Below, piece by piece: positions 34,867 through 47,400 of a stretch of DNA of 64,000 nucleotides (positions are counted from its first letter, which is position 1; each line of letters starts with the position of its first letter). This DNA is from Beta vulgaris subsp. vulgaris (Eukaryota > Streptophyta > Magnoliopsida > Caryophyllales > Amaranthaceae). Under the pieces are notes generated by a model that had not been told where the DNA came from, made no database searches, and saw only the letters and a program-made list of their open reading frames with translations. Location: the NCBI RefSeq assembly GCF_026745355.1, contig NC_079205.1, positions 58,828,593-58,892,592 of the forward strand, in the 5' to 3' direction. The position numbers were made by a program, and so were the translations under genes.

Positions 34867-35848
34867 GCAAATTAGCCGAACGGAATTGTAAATAAATAGT
34901 AGAGCCACATAAAAGCCCTTGATGATGCTAGAGATTTTTTAGTAGGGTGAGCAATGGTGGAGGGGATAGATATTAGGTTAGACAACTGTTGCACCCCAAA
35001 AGTCCTCAGATAATGATTTGAGAGTTGTAACATGTAGGAATAATTATGATTATGTGTTTCTGGACTCTTGAGGATGTCATGAGGGTTGAGTGATTTGCGT
35101 GTACAACATTATTAAGAAGTGTAGTATGTGTATGTAGTTTATCGTTGGCAAATTACAGTGATTCTTCGGTTTCCACGGGTTATTACTCGTGATGGTTTGT
35201 TGTAAAATGGTTTTGTCTATTATGGTGATTGTTGAGCTGCTCATTCGGCTCCATTGTTTTTTTTTTCTATATGAGTCGCGAAGGCAGTACAGGCTCCATT
35301 GTTATTTGCCAAACAACTGCGTGTTAGTAAATCATTTTTTGACTATTCAGAATTTCAGATTATTATGCATATAAGGTAAGTTATGTCGTGCACTCAGGGA
35401 GTAATATGTATGGTGCTACAACTTTGAGGTCTATTAGTTAACATATTACTAAAGTTTTTAAAATAAAATACTTTAAACTAAATTATATTGATTAAGTAAT
35501 TATATCTTAGAACAACAAATGAAACAATGTTGTCTCAGAACATAAAAATTGATGTACTTTTATGTTTTTTTCATAGTTGAAGCATTGATCAAGCTTCATT
35601 ATTAGATGCTTAATTGAATATTACTGATGTGATTCATTTTATATTGCAAACTTGACAATGTTTTTGATGTAACTTTATAAGATTTAAGTACTAATGTATA
35701 TCTTATGCAAGTGGAAGTAGGATTGATAGTTAGATTTTCAAGTTAAACTATGTCAACTTTGACAGTATTTTCTCTTTTTATATGGATTTTAAAATCTATG
35801 ATTTTTCAAAATATGAATATTAATAGTATACAATAGTTATTATGTAAT
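34867..35848. other. 3' flank of SEC and spacer
   Basis: Likely SEC 3'UTR at the start, then AT-rich non-coding DNA. No gene supported. Confidence 0.5.
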
Positions 35849-36724
35849 AAAAAAACTAATATGAACTCGGTGCACACGAATTAGTGTGCACCCGATTCCC
35901 GATCCATATCACATGAGTTTATGATAGTGTATATTAAAATGATATAGTGTTTATTAAAATGATATAGTGTATGTTACAGTGATATAGTGTATGTTAAAAT
36001 GATATAGTGTATATTAAAATGATATAGTGTATGTTATAGTGATATAGTGTATGTTAAAGTGATACTCCCTCTTTTTTTATCTTTCTCACTTAGAATCTTG
36101 GCACTATTCATACTTAGAGAGAATCTTACTTAGAGAGAATCTTCTCAATTGTTTTCAATCTATAAGAAAAAATATAGTCATGTAGGATCTTGTTTGATTC
36201 TTCTCAATTAGTACATTATTAATATTCAATCATTATAATTTTTACTAATATATAATGAAAGATATTTAAGTTCAAAGAAGTGCATTGGGAAGCGTGCACA
36301 GAAAAGTGAGAACGATAAAAAAAAACAGAGGGAGTACTAGTATGTTATAATGATAGTGTATGTTAAAATGATATAGTGTATGTTAAAGTGATTTAGTGTG
36401 TGTTAAAATGATATAGTGTATGTTAAAGTGATATAGTGTGAGTTAAAATGATATAGTGTATGTTAAAGTGATATAGTGTGTGTTAAAGTGATATAGGGTG
36501 TGTTAAAGTGATATAGTGTATGTTAAAGTAATATAGTGTATGTTAAAAGTGATATAGTGTATGTTAAAGTAATATAGGGTGTGTTAAAGTGATATAGTGT
36601 ATGTTATAATGATATAATGTATGTTAAAATGATATAGTGTATGTTAAAGTGATATAACAGGTCACGTGCCTGGACCTGGTCCACACTATTTTTAGTGTGA
36701 ACCGAGTCCACGCAAGTCGAATTG
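35849..36724. mobile_element. Hairpin-bounded 20-bp minisatellite element, copy 1
   Basis: Flanked by an exact 10-bp direct repeat ATTATGTAAT (35839-35848 and 36725-36734). Near the left end a 9-bp stem GGTGCACAC/GTGTGCACC (35869-35877 with 35884-35892) forms a hairpin. Near the right end a 17-bp stem (36671-36687 with 36694-36710, 15 of 17 paired) forms another. Between them lie roughly 23 copies of a 20-bp unit, consensus GTGATATAGTGTATGTTAAA. The array is interrupted by a Stowaway MITE (36065-36334). Non-coding. A second copy is at 59960-60316. Confidence 0.8.
36065..36334. mobile_element. Stowaway MITE inside the minisatellite array
   Basis: Ends CTCCCTCTTTTTTTATC and GATAAAAAAAAACAGAGGGAG are inverted repeats of about 30 bp, extending to TTCTCACT/AGTGAGAA. 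Flanking TA at 36063-36064 and 36335-36336. 270 bp, non-coding. It is younger than the array that it splits. Confidence 0.85.
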
Positions 36725-36988
36725 ATTATGTAATTCTAAAAAAGTTGTTCATAATTTGTATGCAATATGCCGAGTCAATTGAAGAAATTTCACACAAATA
36801 GAACAACGAATCGAAAACATGCCGAAATGACAAATTTATCAATATACATCTGCACGTTATGCTCTAAGCAAAAAATGATAGGAGTAAGTAGTAACATTGC
36901 GAATTCCAGGACATTGCCTAATGCACATTATGCTATAATTCTCTATTCTTCCATATTCACCATTGTTAGATAGAGGAAGAACTGAAGA

Positions 36989-38407
36989 ATGATATCAACT
37001 GCGAAATCCATCCTTCGAAACTCTCTCCTTCGTTCAAAATTTCACCCTTCATTTCCATCACCATCATCATCTCTCCACCTCAAATCAATTTTCTCTCTCC
37101 TCTCCACCTCCTCCTCCTCCTCCTCCTCCAATGGCGCTACAAAAGACGATTACTTCGCCGCTATCCACCACATCTCCAACATCGTTCGTCGCGACATTTA
37201 CCTCGAACGAACCCTAAATAAGCTCCAAATCACCGTCACAAACGAGCTAGTTTACCGTGTTCTTCGCACTTGTTCTCGTTTCGGAATTCAATCTTTTCGT
37301 TTCTTCAATTGGGCGCGCTCTCACCCTAATTCTCTCTCCTCGTACTCTCCCACTGCAATCGAATACGAAGAACTCATCAAAACCCTAGCTAAAACTCAAC
37401 ATTGGGAGACAATGTGGAAGGTTCTTCATCAATTTTGCAATGAATCTTCCTTGAGTTTTTCCACTGAGGTAATTGAGATTATTATTCGTGAGTATGGTAG
37501 TAAAGGTTTTATTGATGAAGCTGTTAGGGTTTTTAATTCTTGTACTAAGGTTTTTAAGTGTGAACAAACTGTTGGTGTTTATAATTCTTTGTTGTTTGCT
37601 TTATGTGAGGGGAAGAATTTCTATGGTGCTTATTCTTTGATTAGGAGAATGATTAGGAAAGGGACTAGCCCTAATAAGGAGACTTATTCGGTGCTTGTTA
37701 ACGCGTGGTGTAAGGCTGGGAAATTGACGGAGGCGAAGGAGTTTTTAGAGGAGATGAGTAGGAAGGGGTTTAATCCGCCTGTTAGAGGTCGGGATTTGCT
37801 GATTGATGGGTTGTTGAATGCTGGGTATATAGAGAATGCTAAGGGTTTGGTTCGTAAAATGGCGGAGGACGGGTTTGTGCCTGATATTAGGACGTTTAAT
37901 TCGTTGTTGGAAGCGATTTGTAAGTCGGGGGAGTTTGAGTTTTGTATTGACTTGTTTAAAGATGTGTGTAAATTGGGGCTTTGCCCTGATATTGATACAT
38001 ATAAGATCATGATCCCAATTGCTGCTAAGTTGCACAAGTTGGATGAGGCGTTTCGGCTACTACATTGCTCTATTGAGGAAGGTCATAAGCCCTTCCCGAG
38101 TCTATATGCACCAATTCTCAAGGCACTGTGTAGAGCTGGGCAGTTTGATGATGCTTTTTGCTTTTTCAGTGACATGAAGGTTAGAGGGCATCCGCCAAAT
38201 AGGCCAGTTTACACAATGTTGATTAGGATGAGTGCTCGTGGGGGTAGATTTGTTGAGGCTGCTAACTACTTGGTTGAGATGACTGAGATGAACTTACCGC
38301 CTTTGTCCAGAAGCTTCGATATGGTCACTGATGGATTAAAGAATTGTGGGAAGCATGACCTGGCCAAAAGGATAGAGCAATTAGAAGTGTCGTTAAGAGG
38401 TGTTTGA
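36989..38407 (+). CDS. Mitochondrial pentatricopeptide repeat protein, At5g18390-like
   Basis: 472 aa in one exon, as usual for P-class PPR genes. PPR proteins bind organelle RNA for processing, stability or translation. The first 45 or so residues are rich in Ser, Arg and Leu without acidic residues (MISTAKSILRNSLLRSK), consistent with a mitochondrial presequence. It continues with YFAAIHHISNIVRRDIYLER, an N-terminal block seen in the At5g18390 group. About eight 35-residue repeats follow from about 160 to 445, for example YNSLLFALCEGKNFYGAYSL, YSVLVNAWCKAGKLTEAKEF and FNSLLEAICKSG. The C-terminus SFDMVTDGLKNCGKHDLAKR also matches that group. No E, DYW or SMR domain. Assignment is from memory of the family; the RNA target is unknown. 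Confidence 0.92.
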   Translation: MISTAKSILRNSLLRSKFHPSFPSPSSSLHLKSIFSLLSTSSSSSSSNGATKDDYFAAIHHISNIVRRDIYLERTLNKLQITVTNELVYRVLRTCSRFGIQSFRFFNWARSHPNSLSSYSPTAIEYEELIKTLAKTQHWETMWKVLHQFCNESSLSFSTEVIEIIIREYGSKGFIDEAVRVFNSCTKVFKCEQTVGVYNSLLFALCEGKNFYGAYSLIRRMIRKGTSPNKETYSVLVNAWCKAGKLTEAKEFLEEMSRKGFNPPVRGRDLLIDGLLNAGYIENAKGLVRKMAEDGFVPDIRTFNSLLEAICKSGEFEFCIDLFKDVCKLGLCPDIDTYKIMIPIAAKLHKLDEAFRLLHCSIEEGHKPFPSLYAPILKALCRAGQFDDAFCFFSDMKVRGHPPNRPVYTMLIRMSARGGRFVEAANYLVEMTEMNLPPLSRSFDMVTDGLKNCGKHDLAKRIEQLEVSLRGV

Positions 38408-40497
38408 TGTGTTAGATGATCGATGATCGATGTGGACAATTCTATGGATACTATAGGGTCATCAACCATCATGCTTGCTGACGGCAGAGATGTGACTCTT
38501 AGCTCAAAGAGGCATATTCATGGAACTGTGGTAAGAATTTCATCATTCACTATTACTTATTGAATCTTGCAAGCCATATAGCAGATTTAGTTTGGGAAAT
38601 ATTTGGTTTATTGTATCAGCGATGGACTTAAGTTGTGCTCTCATGTTTTTGAATTATGCTTACTTATTCATGGATTTGTATGAAAAGCTTATAGTTGATA
38701 GTCTATATTTGAAAGCAACTTAAGGTGGTGTTTTATATGTGGCTTGTGTTCTTCACTGTACCTCATGCTGCTGGAAACTAAGGTGTTCTCCAATTCTTTC
38801 TTGATTAGTGGTAATACTTTTGTTGCATGTCCTTTATGCTACATGAGTGAAAGTAGGTTTGCTTTCTAAGGTGAAATCCTGCCATAGCTATTATGGTTGT
38901 TGAGTTACAGTCCTTGATGTTTGAATGACACAGTTAGATTTCTTGGTGTTTGATTGCTTGTTTAGAAAGTTGGAAAATGGTAAAAGGATATAAGGAAAGT
39001 CGAGGCTATCAGGTTAGGTATAAGTCGTCCACACCTAAATCTAGTTTCTTTCACCATACCCAGAAATTAAACTGAAATGAAATGATATTTGGAAACAATA
39101 CTGCGTGAAATTAGATAGCAAGAGCATCTATTTTCAAGTGGTGCCTGTCCTTTTCGTCGTGCCAAATTTTCAATGTAAACAATCAATTTTTGGAACTTGG
39201 GTATATATGAGCTGGTGCTAACAATAATATGCTTTTATCTCATTCTGCAGTCCAATTTAGTTAACTTGAACGCAATGAGTTAAGCTTGGTGATAGAAACA
39301 CAACACAATGTTGTTTGGTATATCTTGTACAGCTGTACCATTTGGTGCGTCACCGCATGGTGCTAGCAAATAATAGATTGATTTTACCATATCCAGTATG
39401 AGTCTGCTTTCACTTTGACTAAAACTTGAGAAGAACATGTAGTTATGGAGATTTTCTGGTTCTGATGTCTTGCTGATTTTTTAATGCACATCTTCTGTTC
39501 ACTTGGACCTTCTAACTCAGAATGCATGTCTTATTAGACTCTTTTAAGTCCGTTTCCCCCCACCCTCCTTTTTTCTCCTCCGTTTATCCTTTATTCTACC
39601 CTTTTCATTTTCCTCTTCCTTTCCAAATTTCTTCTTTTAAGGTCATTCTTGTAAAAATGCAACTTTTCGACCCATTTTTAAATGTATTATGTGCTTTTGA
39701 ACTTCATACTTGCTCTCGCTTGTCTATTGTGTAGGTACTGTAGCTTTGGAGGCCTACTTGTTTCACCAAAACATTGGAAAAGAAGTAGCAAGCAAATGGA
39801 GCATAATGCACTTCAAAATCTGGCAAGGGGAACTTTGGATGGCCATATCCCTCAAACTACACATCGGATTCAGGTTATTCAAGTCGGAGCTGAAACTCAT
39901 CTCAATAGCTTCCAATGGCTAGTCATAAGTTTGATTAGGAGCTAAAGTGAGGTAGATATGCGCCTTTTAAGATGGGGGCTGTCCAGGCTTGGTGCTCTCG
40001 CAGTCCTGCACCAACCAAAAATTCTCAAAATTGGCAGGAAAATTGGTGCTCCTGCACCATTTATACCTGTGCACCCTCACATTTGGGGTCTGATGATATT
40101 TTGAGGCTCGTGTGCCCTGTTTCCGTACCTAATATAAATATCCCAAGGTGTCTCTTTAGATTTGAACTTCTTTCATATTTTAGATTTTGCCATCTTAGAT
40201 CTAGTACTTCTAGGAGAGATGAAGCTTGAGATTTTAGCATTGATAAGCTTATTTTGTCATCTAATCTTGGATATTCTACAACTTCCATCTCTAGAATCTC
40301 TACTTTGTTTGTTAACTTTTCTCATGCTTATTTATCTGTGGGTTTCCATGTTAGTTTTGTTGATCTAGTTATAATCTTTTGTTAATCTCTTAGTAATCTT
40401 TCCTTAATCATGTTTAGCACTAGATAATTTAAGTTATTTTAGTATATGATCCATGATTAGTCGATAGTTTTGATAATCCATCATAGCTAAATATATA
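38408..40497. other. 3' flank of the PPR gene and spacer
   Basis: No second gene is supported. A possible spliced 3'UTR starts near 38450-38531 (donor TG|GTAAGAAT). A T-rich tract occurs near 39560-39640. The segment 39970-40080 contains repeated GGTGCTC.(C/G)GCA-type words and may be an LTR remnant, but no partner was found. Confidence 0.4.
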
Positions 40498-41595
40498 TTT
40501 CCTCCGTTTCTTTTTACTTGCATCGCTTTCCTTTTTGGGAAATGTCACAATCTTGCAACCAAGCCCAAAATAGAAACTATTCTATAATAAAATGACACAT
40601 ATACCCTTACTCTTTTTTTTTTTAAATTAACATTAATTCATTGATTCAAAGTTATACGACATCTACAATAGAAGTAGAAACTAAACAAATACATATCAAA
40701 ATGAAATAAATACAATTTTTAATATGACAAAATCACAATCGTTGAGTAAATCTAACACTTCTGAAAACCCTCGTCTTTCACCTCCCCCTCAAACACGTGA
40801 CAACTCCCAACCACCAACATCACCACCAACCCTCACAAACACCACCATCATTATGCCTATTTTTTCGACGATTATCCCCTCCTTTTTTCGACCCTCTATT
40901 TTCCAACAGCTCAAGATGTTCGATAACGGTAAGCATTGATGGTGGAATTTCATCATTAAAGCTCCAGATGTGGAACTTTCATGGTAAAGTTCGACTATTA
41001 AAGCTCCATGCCTGCCATTAATCTTTCTCTCTCTCCTCCCTCTTTCACCATCACTGATGAATTTGTATATTTTAGAGAACTTCGACGGCAAAATTACAGC
41101 CTTAGATCGACGGAAAATATTTTTTTTCCTGAATCTCTTTCATTTTCTTGCAAGTTCTATTGTAAAATGTGTTTTTCTCTTTATTCTTTTTTTATTTTGA
41201 TTTTGATGTTGATTTTATTGAAAAATATAATGTGGTAGTAGTTATTGTGGTTGTGATCGAGTGGCGATGGTCAAGAGGTGGTGGTGATTAGGCTGAGTGT
41301 GGGTGGTGGATGTAGGTGAGGATGGAATTTGTGGGGATAGGAAATGGGAAAGTAAGTCAAAGAACAAAAATGTATATTAGTGGTGGTGGTGACACTAGTA
41401 TGGTGGTGTGGTAGCAGTGCTCTATTTCTGGTGATGGTAGTGGTGGTTTATTTGGCTAATAGAGATGAGGTTAAAATTTGAGATAAGTAATCAACTTGGT
41501 TAAGTAAGGGACCACATGTCCCTTTTACTTTCTATTTCGTGTTTTGTAAATACTGTGCAAACCCTTTGGTTGCAATTATAAAGAAACGGAGGAAA
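40498..41595. mobile_element. Stowaway-like element with extra internal sequence
   Basis: The termini TTTCCTCCGTTTCTT and AAGAAACGGAGGAAA are perfect 15-bp inverted repeats flanked by TA (40496-40497 and 41596-41597). The 1.1-kb length is unusual for a MITE. The middle (about 40610-41500), including a GGTGGTG-rich part near 41270-41450, is probably a later insertion or captured DNA. No coding frame is convincing. Confidence 0.6.
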
Positions 41596-41597
41596 TA

Positions 41598-41850
41598 CTC
41601 ACTCTGTCTTTTTGTAGTTGTTACATTTACTTTAACACACAAACCAAGAAAATATGTGGGGACTATTGAAAAGTAGAGCAATAAATCATAAAATATTGCA
41701 ATTTTGTGTAATGAATACAAAAATAAGGGTATGAAGGTAAATAATATGTAGGTACCACATATGAAAAGTAGAAATATTTGGCAAATATAACAACTAAAAA
41801 GAGACATGTCTAAATGATTAAATATAGCAACTAAGAAAAGACAAAGGAAG
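41598..41850. mobile_element. Stowaway-like MITE abutting the previous one
   Basis: Ends CTCACTCTGTCTTTTTGTAG and CTAAGAAAAGACAAAGGAAG are imperfect inverted repeats, with AGTTG and CAACT continuing inward. TA flanks at 41596-41597 and 41851-41852. The left TA is shared with the element ending at 41595. Confidence 0.72.
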
Positions 41851-41852
41851 TA

Positions 41853-42092
41853 TTTAATAAAATTTAATATTAATTATGAATGTCGGGTAATTATTAATTA
41901 GTAGAATTATACCACCACCATTTATTAGTTGCAATATTTTTCAATATTGGTACTTTTTTTGGCTTGTTAGTTCTCTCTCTGCATCCCTGTGCATTTATTT
42001 GTACTGCCTCCATCCTTTTAATTTAGAGTAATAACGCAATTCTAACTGTTATAACTTGTAACAAAGGATATTTGTTTTTCGATAAGGTTATA
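41853..42092. other. Short AT-rich spacer
   Basis: Nothing recognised. Confidence 0.5.
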
Positions 42093-42100
42093 ACAACAAG

Positions 42101-42758
42101 TAGGGTGTTTATGGGTGGTTAACCGATGTGAAACAACATTTTGGTTCGGTAACCGAATGTTTGGATTCGCTCCTTTTGCGAACCATAACCGTTTAGACTG
42201 ATTACCGCCTAAGCGGCTAACCGTTATTTCGGTACGGTTTTTGGGTACAGTTTTTCGGTTACCCATTAACCGTTATTTAAGTTACACTATTATGTTTTAC
42301 ACTTTTACTTAATGTACATATGCATTTTTAATTTTTTTGTGCATATATTTTATTATTATATATACTCGAATATAAAATATTTTATAATATAGATAATATA
42401 TCTATTGGAAAACACTAAGAATTCATTCTATTTCCTAATTATACTGTATATATTAGTACTAGGGTTTCCAAATAATCGCATATTTCCTCTAATTATTGTA
42501 ATAACTTAGTAACAAATATTACAATTAATGTAATTGTTTGAAAATGTTTCACAATAATTAAATAGAGAAAAAAATGGTAATTCGGTTAACCGTTAACTCA
42601 AAAAGTATAACCGTAACAGTACCGTTTAACCGTTAATTTTATCGATTGGGTAACCGTACCATTAGACATATTCTTACCGGTATGGTTACCACCCATTTGA
42701 CCGATTTTTTGGTATTTCGGTACGGGTTTTCGGTTTCAATTTTTAATAAACACCCCTA
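42101..42758. mobile_element. hAT-like non-autonomous element rich in AACCGTTA words
   Basis: The left end is TAGGGTGTTTAT and the right end read inward is TAGGGGTGTTTAT, hAT-style termini. The interior repeats GGTTAACCG, AACCGTTA and CGGTACGG words on both arms, so it could fold back. The left 8-bp flank ACAACAAG (42093-42100) matches ATAACAAG at 7 of 8. That second copy is read from 42759 and then 43179-43185, across the Tourist element that later landed at this edge. Confidence 0.68.
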
Positions 42759-42759
42759 A

Positions 42760-43175
42760 GAGCATCTACAATGGGGTGGGTTTAGCTTGGTCTAGCAAAT
42801 AGTAAAACTAGTTTTACTTGGTTTTGTTGTTGTGGAACTTGACTCTTTGGCTTGGTTGGTCTGGAAATCCAGACCATATGAGCATGGGATGGTGTGCACA
42901 AAAGCATCTATTTTATATAAATCATCTATTTTATATAAAAAATAAACATTGTATATGGTGGGGTTTGGTAAAAGTAGGAGAGAGAGTATATGGTGGGGTT
43001 TGGTAAAAGTAGGAGAGAGAAATAGAAAAATCAAGTAAGACCAACCACACCATTGTGACAAAAAAAAATGAGTTGGTGGGAGTTTTAGTGGGATGTGAGG
43101 TGTAAGAAGGAGAAAAGGAGAGAGAAAAAAAACTCCAAGACCAAGTAAGACCAACTCACCCCATTGTAGATGCTC
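42760..43175. mobile_element. Tourist (PIF/Harbinger) MITE
   Basis: Perfect 19-bp inverted termini GAGCATCTACAATGGGGTG, continuing imperfectly (GGTCT). TAA duplications at 42757-42759 and 43176-43178, as for PIF/Harbinger. 416 bp, non-coding. Inside, a 33-bp unit containing GGTGGGGTTTGGTAAAAGTA is repeated in tandem at about 42955-43020. Confidence 0.88.
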
Positions 43176-43178
43176 TAA

Positions 43179-44405
43179 TAACAAGGGACGTAAGGGCATT
43201 TTGAAAAGAGTGTAGGACATATAGAGTGTTTCATATTCTTAAGTTTGCTTTGAGAGGAAGTTTTGAGGAAATCGAGAATTTTTAAACACCATAATAGATT
43301 AATAGTCTCTTTTTCCTCATCCTATAGAAGAAGTCTTTTTTTCAAACATGGTATATAGGATTAAAATGAGGCCCAAACTTAGAAGTATTGCACCCCCTTG
43401 AAATGAGTGCCTCCTCGATCCACATAGACAAAATATCAGGATGGTGCCAGCAGTTAATCCCGAAAAAAGGGACTCACTATTCACAAGTTCTAACTGTTAG
43501 AAATATCGAGTTTCACCTACATCGATGCTCCAGTTCATTTTTCCTCCAAGGTGTATGTTTGACATTTATATCTCTAACTCTAATATTACCAAAAAAAAAA
43601 TTTAAAAACCAGATATTTTGAAACCATACGTCATGATATATATCAATGTAAAATGTCGCCAAAGTTTATCATAAGTAAAATGGAGCCCAAATATATTAAA
43701 CTAGTCACTATATCTAGAGAGATAGTCCACTCTTTTTTTAATACTAAGCTTAGACCATTGCGTAATTCAAAATAAAAGTAAGCGTTCTCTTATAAGATCA
43801 ACTGAAAGAAAATGTCCGTTTTTTAGCGAGAAAAAGAAATTTCCAATTTTTTTTCGACGAATTACATTTTTTCGGTCCATCTACATACAAATTACCATAG
43901 TTTTTTTTTTTTTTTTTGAAAGAAGAAATATTTATAAATTCATAACTAAAAGAATAGAGGAAGTATTTTGGCCACACCTAAAAGAAAAAAAAAAATTTAG
44001 GTTGAGAGACTTGAGACTATCAAAGTATCAATATTGTGCAGTGGCACTGATTAAGTGATCAGTATGATCAAATCAAACACCAGGAACAAGACCTAAAAGC
44101 CTAAAAAAAAACAGGTCTCATACTCTAATTAGAATCATAGATTCATCGGATTGGACAATGAACATCAATCTGCTGTAAACAAACAAACACATTAAAAAAA
44201 ACAACCCAAAACTTCACTATTTCTTCTTCTTTCATCTTTGTCAACGTTTTTCTTCTCTCTGCTTTCTCTCTCTTCGTTGCAAATTTACAAACTTTAATCT
44301 TTGAAGCTGAATTACCCAGATTAAAATTATCCCAATTTGGGTAAATCCCATTATGATTTAGCTCCCAAAAAATAAAACCCAATTGAAGAAATTCCAAGAA
44401 TAATA
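43179..44405. other. Spacer and TAF12 leader
   Basis: AT-rich, with poly-T and poly-A tracts and no supported gene until about 44150. From about 44215 a CT-rich stretch (TTCTTCTTCTTTCATC) looks like a 5'UTR leading to the TAF12 ATG at 44406. Confidence 0.5.
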
Positions 44406-47400
44406 ATGGCCGATACTTCAACATCTTCCCCAAAACATCTTCAATCGTCGAATGTAATGGAACCACCTCCATCAATGGTGCAAAATTCAACCAATAATTC
44501 AATGGCTTCGCCTTCAAATCTTTCACATAATTCTCCTTCTATTGATATTCCACGTATTTCATCTCCTCTTTCTCAAATCTCTCAACAACAACCTCAACAA
44601 CTACAACAACAACAACAACAACCTCAACAACAACAACAGCAGCAACAACAAATTAATCCTAATATTGCTGCTGCTGTACAACAACAATTGATTCAGCAAC
44701 AGTATCAACAACAACAGCAACAGAATTTGATGGGTATGAGTGGGGGAACAGGAATGAGTACTGGAGTTTCTGGGATTTCGAATAGTTTTCAGACTCAACA
44801 AGGTATGAATCGATCCGCTTCGTTGTCGAGGATGAATCAGATTCAGCAGTCACAAGTTCAACAACAGTTGCAGCAACAACAACAGCAGCAATTGCAACAG
44901 CAAGGGAACCCACAACAGCAACAACAGCAGCAACAACATCAGCTTGGGATGTTGAGGCAACATGCTGCTATGTATGGACAGATGAATTTTGGTGGGTCTA
45001 TGTTAAACCAACAGTTTAGGCAGCAGCAACAGCAATTACAGCAGCCGCAGCAACAACTGCAGCAGCAACAACAACAACAACAGCAGCAGCAGCAGCAGTC
45101 GCAACAGCAACCGCAACAATCTCAGCAGCAGCAACAGCAGCAGCAGTTGCAGCAAACCCAACAGCAGCAACCGCAGCAGCAACAACAATTGAGCAGTGGC
45201 AATTTGTCGCGGTCAATGATGATGGGTCAAAGCGGGTCTTTGCCTGTGTTGTCTGGACAAGCTAGTGCTACTCCTACCCAGTTCAATAATCTCCAGTCAC
45301 AATTGCTTGCTTCGGTATGGTATTCGTTATTGAGAATGTATACTTGTTTGGATGTTAGATAAAGATTATGGTTTTCCTGTGTTACTGTTTTTAATTTTTG
45401 CTAACAGGATAATGATAGTGTTATAGGATTCTAATGAAATCGTCATGAATGTGTCAGGCTAATTGCAAGTATTGGAATTAATTGGTCTTGTTTTGGAGAT
45501 AATTTAGGGGAGAAAGAAAATCTAGTATAGTAATGAGCATAATAAGGAGTGTTGCACGATTATTGATTGAAATCATTAGTTCTTATGGTGCAAATTATGC
45601 AAAAGTCTTCCAGGCTCCTACAAGGCTATTTACATTTTTGGCAAAAATCTTTTGATGTATATGATTAATGGGAGTCCTTTGTTAAGTGTATTCTGAAAGT
45701 ATCTTTTTGGCTGATTGCTTTAGGTATATAATATGTACATGTTCATAGAGGTGGATGTTATGTTTATCCTCTTTACCTCTCAGCATTTTCTCCCTTTATA
45801 TTTTGTAGCCTAGGCAAAGGGCGGGTATCCTCCAAGGATCACAATTTCCATCAGGAAATGCATCTGCGCATATGCAAGCATTGCAGATGATGGGTTTTGG
45901 TTCACAGCTGAGAGCGAATGGCTCAGTCTCGTATGGGCAACAACGCATCAATTCAGCCCAGTTGAGACAGTTATCACAACAAAATCCACTTTTGTCACCC
46001 CAGGTATAAATATAACTGATGATTCCTTGTACTTTATTTTGTGCTTTAGTCTCTTTCTATTGTCGGCTTTCTTTTGTCAAACCTTCCTCTGCTTTTAGCT
46101 CATGCTCAACTTAACTACTTACGTATGTGTTACTTAGATATTCACTCTTCCAGAAGAAATTAGGAAGGAGTCTTCCAGAATGCTTAAGACTCTATTTGTT
46201 ATATACTTATTATGTCACGGCTGTTGTTAAGCCATGTATGATTTCCTTAAAATGATTTTTCATACCGAACCACGTTAATTTTGGGGCAGTTAAGAAATTT
46301 CTTTTCTAATTTTTATTTATTTAAGTTTCTTCAGAAAACAGCCCTCTAGTGGTCCCCCCTTTCCAAGGCAAGGTTGCCTATGTTTGGATCTCCTTAGTTG
46401 TGGGATCCATACCTGGTTTCTTGTAGTTACTTTCACAGTTTCGTGTATAGCCCTACAACTGCAATTGCTTTATAATCTTACATTTTTATTAAACTATGTA
46501 CATCCTGAAAGATCTCATATGGTATGGTATAGTGTTATGTTTTCGGATAAAGTATCAAATGCCACTTCATTTGTTGTGTCTTGGACTATGAGCCCTAGCT
46601 ATATATCACTTTCATCATCGAGAGTCAAGAATGCGAAAAGTACTAGGTATTGGAAGTGGGAACTACTTGTAAGGTAATAGCTGATGGAAATAGGTGAGAT
46701 CAGGAATGCTTTTATTTATTGTTCTTATTGTTGTTTAACCATCCCATATATGTACTCAGATTTATTTCGTGTCATTTGAAAATGATTTAGCGAAACTCTT
46801 TATTCTCAGAAAAGGAAGACGTTTTGCCAGACTACTCTAAGGGCTCTACAAATAATGTAGGCATAGGACTCACGTCAGTTCAGGTCAAGCCAAAAATTAT
46901 TGCTACTTTTTACACACATGCTGAACTGTCTGGCTTGTAAGGTAGGATTAAATTGGGTCAAACTTTAATCCTATAAGCTATGCCATTAAAGAAGGATTAG
47001 CAATCCACAACCATTAGGGGTATTATGTGTAATTGTAATCTATTGGGCTTACTGAATAAAAGTGTCGAAAACACAGAGGTACTAAATAAAAATGTCAAAA
47101 GTGTTACCTTGAACTTTTTAGAAGCTAGAATTGTTAGCTCTTAAAAACTACATAACTGTCACCGGTCACCCTAAAGCACTACATTGTCAAACACTACTTC
47201 AAGTTTAGTTTCAACTGAGGGAGTAGTCAAAGCACTAGTTGCTACCTAGATAGCTTTTGCAAAGTAGACCTTTATCAAATGGCTTCACACAGTTAGTTTA
47301 TTAAGGATTAACTTTTCTCTGTTCGATACATTGTGTTTCCATATGGAAGGTGATAGAAGTATCCTTCTCCCTTTGCCAACTTTCAAAGCACCTAATAATA

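Noticed and set aside
35923..36655. CRISPR-like array of about 20-bp repeats
   Set aside because: Units are directly adjacent without spacers, the context is a plant nuclear genome, and the block lies inside a hairpin-bounded element. It is a minisatellite.
39522..40368. Several open frames of about 70-90 aa
   Set aside because: Overlapping frames without motifs, in repeat-like or T-rich DNA.
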